DNA from: Chloroflexota bacterium
GTDB taxonomy: Bacteria; Chloroflexota; Dehalococcoidia; Lucifugimonadales; UBA1127
Direction: 5' to 3'
DNA: 17,794 bases
NCBI GenBank assembly: GCA_028873745.1
Contig: JAPPNT010000081.1
Coordinates: forward strand, 1-17,794
Shown here: positions 12,942 through 17,794 of the stretch, piece after piece
How positions within the stretch are numbered: the stretch's first letter is position 1
Layout of the letters: each line of letters opens with the position of its first letter
Notes under the pieces: generated by a model
Told to the model about the DNA's origin: nothing
What the model saw: only the letters and a program-made list of their open reading frames with translations
The model's database searches: none
Made by a program: the position numbers and the translations under genes

Positions 12942-14186
12942 CTGAGACGCCCGAGGATCTTCTACGGCTGGGTCATCGTGCTCATAGCCGCCACGGGCGG
13001 CGTGTTCACCCTTGGCACCGGCCTCTGGAGCTTGGGGGCCTTCGTCATTCCCATGGAGGAAGAGCTGGGGTGGAACCGCACAACGCTCTTCGCCGGCTTG
13101 ACGATCCGCGCCCTCGCCGCGGGCGCCATCGCCCCCTTCATCGGCCCGGTCTTCGACACCCGAAACGGCCCCAGGCGCCTCACAATCGCCTCCGCGGTGA
13201 TACTGGGCATGTCGCTCGTCGGGCTTCGATGGGTGGACGAGGTCTGGCAGTACTACATCCTCTTCGGCGGCGTTGGGGCGCTCGCCAACGTGACCAGCGG
13301 GATCGTGCTGATCGAGGCCGTTGTCCCCAAGTGGTTCATACGCAAGCGGGGCAGGGCCGTCGCAGCAGCCAGCATGGGGGGAGTGCTGGGCCCGGTCTTT
13401 CCCCTGGCCATCCAGTGGGTGATCTCGGCCTATGGCTGGCGCGAAGCTTGGGTGGTGATGGGGCTCGTGTCGGTGGTCGTGCTCCTGCCGCTGGCGTTCC
13501 TGGTGCGGACCCGGCCAGAGGACGTGGGCCAGCTCCCGGACGGCGATACCGAGGCCTCGGCCCAGCCGTCGACGAGCCAGACCCGCAATCTCTCCCCGGA
13601 GGCGGACCACACGCGGAGTCAGGCCATGCGGACAAGCACCTTCTGGATCCTGATCGCCACGTTCAGCCTCACGTCGCTGGGGGTGCAGGGGTTCATTTCG
13701 AACTGGCTGCCGTATTTCCAGGACATCGGGTTCTCCGCGAACACCGGCGCACTGGCGCTGACGGTCTTCGGGATCGCGGTGCTGCCGGCGCGGTTCTTCT
13801 GGGGGTCGCTGGCGGACTTCTTCTCTGTTCGGCATCTGCTCATGGTGCAGCACATCCTGACGGGGCTGCTGGTGCTGCTGCTTCTGAACATCGGCAACTA
13901 CACGCTGCTGATGGCGTTCGCCGTGCTCATGGGGTTGGCGTATGGCGGGTACGTCCCGCTCCAGCGGCTCATTTACCCCATCTACTACGGCCGTGCGCAT
14001 TTGGGAGCCATCAGGGGTGCGATGCGGCCGGCCATCACGACGGCCTCGGCCGCGGGGCCGCTGGTCATCGCCGGGATCTACGACCTCAGGGGCTCGTACG
14101 AGCTTGCCTTCATATTTGTCATGGTGATGTGGCTGGCGGCCGGCATGATGTTCCTGATGGCTCGGCCACCCCGGCTGCCCCGATAA
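12942..14186 (+). CDS. MFS transporter 2 (OFA/monocarboxylate-carrier-like)
   Basis: About 414 residues with 12 predicted membrane segments. Counting from CTG, the protein opens RRPRIFYGWVIVL, which matches the PRLFFGWW and RKFFYGWV openings of the other two carriers here; the first GTG (12978) would cut away half of the first segment. The loop after segment 6 has RPEDVGQLPDGD (191-202), and PKWFIRKRGRA sits in the loop before TM5. CTG starts are rare; the alternative is that the ATPase island replaced the original 5' end. The gene sits 42 bases after the ATPase stop, in the same frame, and may depend on read-through from that promoter. It converges on MFS 3 with a 14-base gap and no terminator. 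Likely carries an organic acid; substrate unknown. Confidence 0.85.
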   Translation: MRRPRIFYGWVIVLIAATGGVFTLGTGLWSLGAFVIPMEEELGWNRTTLFAGLTIRALAAGAIAPFIGPVFDTRNGPRRLTIASAVILGMSLVGLRWVDEVWQYYILFGGVGALANVTSGIVLIEAVVPKWFIRKRGRAVAAASMGGVLGPVFPLAIQWVISAYGWREAWVVMGLVSVVVLLPLAFLVRTRPEDVGQLPDGDTEASAQPSTSQTRNLSPEADHTRSQAMRTSTFWILIATFSLTSLGVQGFISNWLPYFQDIGFSANTGALALTVFGIAVLPARFFWGSLADFFSVRHLLMVQHILTGLLVLLLLNIGNYTLLMAFAVLMGLAYGGYVPLQRLIYPIYYGRAHLGAIRGAMRPAITTASAAGPLVIAGIYDLRGSYELAFIFVMVMWLAAGMMFLMARPPRLPR

Positions 14187-14200
14187 AGCGTACCGCCGGT

Positions 14201-15511
14201 CTATGTCCCGCGAGGCCTCGGTGGCTTGGCGAGCAGGATGACGGCGCCGGTCATGGCGAATCCGATCATGACCATGACGAAGCTCCAGAAGTACGAGCCG
14301 TGCAGGTCGTAAATGGCAGCGACGAAGACCGGGCCGATGGCGCCCGTAAATCCGTTGAAGGGACGCATCATGCCGGTGATGGCCCCGAGGTGATTCCGGC
14401 CGAAGTAATTGGCGACGAGCAGCGGCCGGAGGATGAAGGAGCCGCCCATCGTCACGCCGAAGAGGATCATGAAGGCGAACAGCATCGGCGTGCCGACGAC
14501 GTAGATAAGCAGCAGGATGCTGGAGGCTGTCAACGTCGACTGGACGAACGTCAACGACCGTACGGGGAAGCGGTCGCCGAGCAGCCCCCAGAGCGGCCGC
14601 ACGGTGACGGTGCAGACGCCGTAGGCCGTGATGGCAAGGGCGCCAATAGCCGTCGCGAAGCCCATGTCCTGCAGGTACGGGATCCAGTTGACCTGAAAGC
14701 CCCGCATGCCGAGCCCGCCGAGGCCGTAAGCGAGGATGATGAGCCAGAACGCGGGACTGCGCACTGCCTCGGAGCGCGTGAGGCTGTACTCGTCAGGGGG
14801 TCGAGGCCGGGGCTGTTGCTCGGCGGCGCGCGCAGGCTCATTGGGCGGCCTGGTCTCGCCGTCGGGCAGAAGGCCAATGTCCTCGGGCCTCGTTCGGACG
14901 AGGAAGGAAAGCGGCACGAGGACGACGATGACAGCGATGCCCATGATCAGCCAGGTGTCCCGCCATCCGACGAAACTCATGATGGTGTGAAGCGTCAGCG
15001 GCGCGAAGAGCGGCCCGAGTCCGCCGCCCATGACGGCGATGCCCATCGCTCTGCCGCGCTTGCGGATGAACCATTTCGGCAGGATGGCCTGCGTGAGCGC
15101 CTCGCCGATGCCCAAGCTGCCGATGGCCGCCAGTACTCCGTAGAACAGGTAGTACTCCCAGAGGCTGTCCACCCACTTGAGCGTGATGAGCGACAGGCCG
15201 ATGAGAATGGCGCCGCCTAACATGAGGACCCGAGGGCCACGGGTGGTGTCACGCCAAGGGCCGACGATGGGGGACAGGAAGCTGGCAACCGCGGTGTAGA
15301 TGGTCAGCGCGAGGAAGAAGAGCGTCCGCGACCACTCGAGCTCCTCGGTCATCGGTTTCGCGAAGACGGTGAGCGCCCACGTGCCGACCCCGGTGTTGAA
15401 GCCGCCGGTAACGACGGCGACGGCGACCAACACCCATCCGTAGAAAAATTTCCGTCCGGCGCGGGCTTTGGGCTCGCTTTGCTCCAGCATGGCGGGGGCA
15501 TGGTACAGCAT
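14201..15511 (-). CDS. MFS transporter 3 (OFA/monocarboxylate-carrier-like)
   Basis: About 436 residues with 12 predicted membrane segments, closely built like the two other carriers: RKFFYGWVLV at the first segment (residues 20-29), RPEDIGLLPDGE (208-219) after segment 6, and PKWFIRKRGRAM in the loop before TM5. The central loop is proline/arginine-rich. The start is uncertain: ATG 15509-15511 or ATG 15488-15490 (7 residues shorter); neither has a Shine-Dalgarno. The open frame to 15757 has a basic, non-membrane character and is probably non-coding. Convergent with MFS 2; the two differ enough to be old paralogues rather than a fresh duplication. The substrate is unknown; an organic anion is likely by family. 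Confidence 0.87.
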   Translation of the reverse strand: MLYHAPAMLEQSEPKARAGRKFFYGWVLVAVAVVTGGFNTGVGTWALTVFAKPMTEELEWSRTLFFLALTIYTAVASFLSPIVGPWRDTTRGPRVLMLGGAILIGLSLITLKWVDSLWEYYLFYGVLAAIGSLGIGEALTQAILPKWFIRKRGRAMGIAVMGGGLGPLFAPLTLHTIMSFVGWRDTWLIMGIAVIVVLVPLSFLVRTRPEDIGLLPDGETRPPNEPARAAEQQPRPRPPDEYSLTRSEAVRSPAFWLIILAYGLGGLGMRGFQVNWIPYLQDMGFATAIGALAITAYGVCTVTVRPLWGLLGDRFPVRSLTFVQSTLTASSILLLIYVVGTPMLFAFMILFGVTMGGSFILRPLLVANYFGRNHLGAITGMMRPFNGFTGAIGPVFVAAIYDLHGSYFWSFVMVMIGFAMTGAVILLAKPPRPRGT

Positions 15512-15796
15512 TTGTGGCCGCGAGGCGCATTGGCTCACGTGGGGCGGCAACAAGCGGTAGCGGACGTTGTCAACGAGGTTGAGGCTTGAACTCCGGGTCC
15601 GTCGCGTATTGGAATTGTCGAGATGGAAAATGGTTGCCGGATGGGCGCCGCGCAGGAGGCCTTGCGTTTCCGCTCGAGCTCCGCCGGAACAGAGGCTCTC
15701 CAAGCCGAGGTTTGCAGGGAAATTATGTGGAACACTTGCATTCGCGCCTTTTTTCACGAATAATGAGCCTCTAGCGCGTCGCGCGCTCGCGAGGCG

Positions 15797-15826
15797 TTGA
15801 CCGCGCGTTGCAGGGGCGTGTAGAAT
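15797..15826 (+). promoter_or_regulatory. Promoter of gltB
   Basis: TTGACC (15797-15802), an 18-base spacer, and TAGAAT (15821-15826) preceded directly by TG make a good housekeeping-type promoter. The predicted start is near 15833, leaving a leader of about 120 bases. Confidence 0.65.
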
Positions 15827-15838
15827 CGCAGCTTCTAC
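15820..15838. promoter_or_regulatory. Inverted repeat over the gltB start site, candidate operator
   Basis: GTAGAA (15820-15825) and TTCTAC (15833-15838) are exact inverted copies separated by 7 bases, covering the -10 box and predicted transcription start. A repressor here could control nitrogen assimilation; a 5'-end hairpin is also possible. Confidence 0.4.
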
Positions 15839-15953
15839 GGATAGATACGGGTATTCGGGGATCTGAGACGGATGCGGCGACGTTTCCGTTCACCGAGAGA
15901 CGATTCACTCACGAACTGAACATCGGTCTTTCCGTTTTTCTGAAAGGGGCCAC

Positions 15954-17794
15954 ATGGCAGGGGACCAGGTCATAGGCAGCCGCCGGAAGATCTACCTGCA
16001 GCAGCTTGAGGCTGCGCAGCGAGATGCCGCGGAGCGCGGGCTGTACTCCCCTGCCCATGAGCACGACAGCTGCGGCGTCGGCATGGTGGCCAACATTCGC
16101 GGCAACCGCACCCACAGGATCATCGAGCAGGGCATCGAGGTGCTCATCAACCTTGAGCACCGCGGCGCTGAGTGCTGCGACCCTGACACCGGCGACGGCT
16201 CAGGCATCCAGTTCCAGATTCCGGACACCTTCTTCCGTAAGCACGCCCACTCACTGGGCATCGCGCTGCCGAAGGAGGGCGAGTACGGCGTCGGGATGGT
16301 CTTCCTGCCGCAGGACCTGCGGATGCGGACGGAGTGCGAGAACGTCATCCGCGAGACCGTCGAGGCGGAGGGGCAGCGCTTCCTAGGGTGGCGTGACGTG
16401 CCGGTGGACGACACGCAGATCGGCTGGCTGGCCCGCACGCGGCAGCCGGTCATCCGGCAGTTCTTCGTTGGGAGTGCCTCGGGGATCTCGGACTCCGCCG
16501 CGTTCGAGCGCAAGCTTTACGTGATCCGCCGGGTCATTGAGCAGAAGTGCTTCGATCGCAAGCTGGGCGATGGCGAGAATTTCTACGTGTGCAGCCTGTC
16601 TTGCAACCGCATTGTCTACAAGGGGCTGATGAAGGCCTCGCAGATGTCGCAGTTCTACCAGGACATGACGGAGCCGGAAGTCGAGAGCGCCTTCGCGATG
16701 GTGCACTCGCGTTTCAGCACGAACACGCTGGGGGCCTGGCCGCTGGCGCACCCGTACCGGATGATCTGCCACAACGGCGAGATCAATACGCTGCGGGGCA
16801 ACATCAACTTCATGCATGCCCGCTCTGCGCTGTTCCAGTCGCCGCTCTTCGGCGACGACATGGAGAAGCTCAAGCCTATCATCGGCGACGGGCAGAGCGA
16901 CACGGCCAGTCTGGACAACGCGCTGGAGCTGCTGTGCAGCACTGGTCGCTGGCTCCCCCACGCCATTCTTATGCTCATCCCGGAGGCCTGGGGCGACCAC
17001 ATTCCCATGCTCCAGGAAAAGCGCGACTTCTACGAGTACCACGCCTGCCTGATGGAACCGTGGGACGGCCCCGCGATGGTGGCCTTTACCGATGGCCACA
17101 GCATCGGCGCCATCCTCGACAGGAACGGTCTGCGTCCGATGCGCTACTTGGTCACGAACGACGATTTGCTGGTCATGGCCTCAGAGACGGGTGTCCTGGA
17201 CGTGCCTGCGGAGTCGGTGCGCTTCAAGTCGCGGCTGCAGCCCGGGAACATGTTCTACGTCGACTTCGATCAGGGCCGCATCATCGAGGATGCCGAGATC
17301 AAGCACACGTTGGCGACGCGGCAGCCCTACGGCGAATGGCTGCGGGAGAGCGTTGTCGACTTGGAGTCGCTGCCGGAGCCCCGGCACGTGAACGGCGACG
17401 AGCTCGACACGCTGACGGAGCGGCAGCGGGCCTTCGGCTACACGACGGAGGAGATCCGGATACTGATGCAGCCGATGGGCGAGACGGGGCAGGAGCCCGT
17501 GGGCTCCATGGGCAACGACGCCGCGCTCGCCATCCTGTCGGACCGGCCGCAGCCCTTGTTCAACTACTTCAAGCAGCTCTTCGCGCAGGTGACCAACCCG
17601 CCGCTCGACGCGATCCGCGAGGAGTTGGTCACGTCGGTCGTGACGTTCGTCGGCTCCGAGCAGAACCTCTTCGAGGAGACGCCGCTGCATTGCCGGCAGC
17701 TCCGTATCCAGGAACCTATTCTGACGAACGCCGAGCTGGAGAAGATCCGCGCGGCCAACCAGCCCGGCGTCAAGGCCGCCACTATCTCCACCAT
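15954..17794 (+). CDS. gltB: Glutamate synthase large subunit, N-terminal part (cut by window end)
   Basis: Catalyses glutamine + 2-oxoglutarate to two glutamates; this end supplies ammonia by hydrolysing glutamine. The 613 codons present run off the window; the family is about 1500 residues. HDSCGVGM places the N-terminal nucleophile at C40, so a 39-residue propeptide is removed by self-processing. Class II amidotransferase marks follow: NLEHRGAE with DPDTGDGSGI, HSRFSTNTLGAWPLAHPYR, CHNGEINTLRGN, IGDGQSDTASLDNALELL, PEAW, DGHSIGAILDRNGLRPMRY. From about residue 530 PLFNYFKQLFAQVTNPPLD opens the central domain; the FMN/Fe-S part lies outside. Start ATG 15954-15956 has AAAGGGG 4 bases upstream. 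No frameshift. Partner small subunit would be beyond the window. Confidence 0.97.
   Translation, partial: MAGDQVIGSRRKIYLQQLEAAQRDAAERGLYSPAHEHDSCGVGMVANIRGNRTHRIIEQGIEVLINLEHRGAECCDPDTGDGSGIQFQIPDTFFRKHAHSLGIALPKEGEYGVGMVFLPQDLRMRTECENVIRETVEAEGQRFLGWRDVPVDDTQIGWLARTRQPVIRQFFVGSASGISDSAAFERKLYVIRRVIEQKCFDRKLGDGENFYVCSLSCNRIVYKGLMKASQMSQFYQDMTEPEVESAFAMVHSRFSTNTLGAWPLAHPYRMICHNGEINTLRGNINFMHARSALFQSPLFGDDMEKLKPIIGDGQSDTASLDNALELLCSTGRWLPHAILMLIPEAWGDHIPMLQEKRDFYEYHACLMEPWDGPAMVAFTDGHSIGAILDRNGLRPMRYLVTNDDLLVMASETGVLDVPAESVRFKSRLQPGNMFYVDFDQGRIIEDAEIKHTLATRQPYGEWLRESVVDLESLPEPRHVNGDELDTLTERQRAFGYTTEEIRILMQPMGETGQEPVGSMGNDAALAILSDRPQPLFNYFKQLFAQVTNPPLDAIREELVTSVVTFVGSEQNLFEETPLHCRQLRIQEPILTNAELEKIRAANQPGVKAATIST

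Larger units (their letters stand above)
15512..15953. other. Divergent intergenic region between MFS 3 and gltB
   Basis: This 442-base gap holds the gltB promoter (15797-15826), an inverted repeat over its start point (15820-15838), and an untranslated leader of about 120 bases. On the other side, a minus-strand TTGACA (15568-15573) has no good -10 partner. Short frames here have no ribosome site. I see no known riboswitch (no glnA-type glutamine motif or T-box), though the leader can form small hairpins near 15900-15928. Confidence 0.55.

Noticed and set aside
12789..14000. 403-residue minus-strand open frame opposite MFS 2
   Set aside because: Rich in R, H, P and E with no motifs; antisense to a well supported membrane carrier.
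12809..15220. 803-residue plus-strand open frame
   Set aside because: Crosses the ATPase end, MFS 2 and the antisense of MFS 3; product is rich in R, G, A, H and D without any fold signature. It is a GC-rich shadow frame.
2357..15795. Shared 12-mer CGCGCGCTCGCG near 2360 and near 15780 as a repeat family
   Set aside because: Such GC-only strings recur by chance in this composition and the flanks do not match.
15840..15953. Glutamine (glnA-type) riboswitch before gltB
   Set aside because: The conserved core of that RNA could not be found; only weak hairpins are seen.

Overview
This is a GC-rich, gene-dense stretch of bacterial chromosome (ends cut at both sides). No tRNA, rRNA, insertion sequence or CRISPR array is visible. 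The gene families (three related MFS carriers with the loop signature RPEDxGxLPDG, tight operons, several likely leaderless genes) remind me of Chloroflexota, possibly the Dehalococcoidia/SAR202 side. That is an inference from gene style, not a demonstrated placement.

Layout. 1-970 (+): an A/T-richer pair, the C-terminal part of a DUF262-type protein followed by a HEPN-domain protein, probably the end of an RNase-type defence module. 1018-2283 (-): MFS carrier 1. 2284-2641: non-coding, with a 34-bp-period repeat block containing a perfect 20-bp palindrome. 2642-5104 (-): a compact four-gene operon read as pteridine-reductase-like SDR, queD, queC, folE. It supplies H2-neopterin-triphosphate and the 7-deazaguanine branch; queE is not in the window. 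5237-5505 (-): a 67-aa hypothetical protein with a possible overlapping 22-codon upstream ORF. 5658-6422 (+): SAM methyltransferase. 6536-10230 (+): two overlapping half-transporter genes of a heterodimeric ABC exporter with one consensus and one degenerate ATP site. 10321-11628 (+): VOC-fold protein, terminator, an AroQ-like protein lacking several catalytic residues, and a small cupin. 11712-12899 (+): an A/T-richer AAA ATPase with a C-terminal winged helix, behind a strong promoter overlapped by a long inverted repeat and apparently leaderless. 12942-14186 (+) and 14201-15511 (-): MFS carriers 2 and 3, convergent. 15512-15953: non-coding, holding a good promoter. 15954-17794 (+): start of gltB, the glutamate synthase large subunit.

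How the genes work together. The clearest unit is the minus-strand operon, where folE product (7,8-dihydroneopterin triphosphate) is the substrate of QueD, and QueC makes preQ0; the SDR at its head has pteridine-reductase signatures, so it may reduce a pterin. The ABC pair forms one exporter. The rest are separate units. The most unusual elements are the DUF262/HEPN pair, the AroQ-like protein with a rebuilt active site, the leaderless operator-controlled ATPase, the 34-bp repeat block, and an MFS gene that seems to start at CTG.
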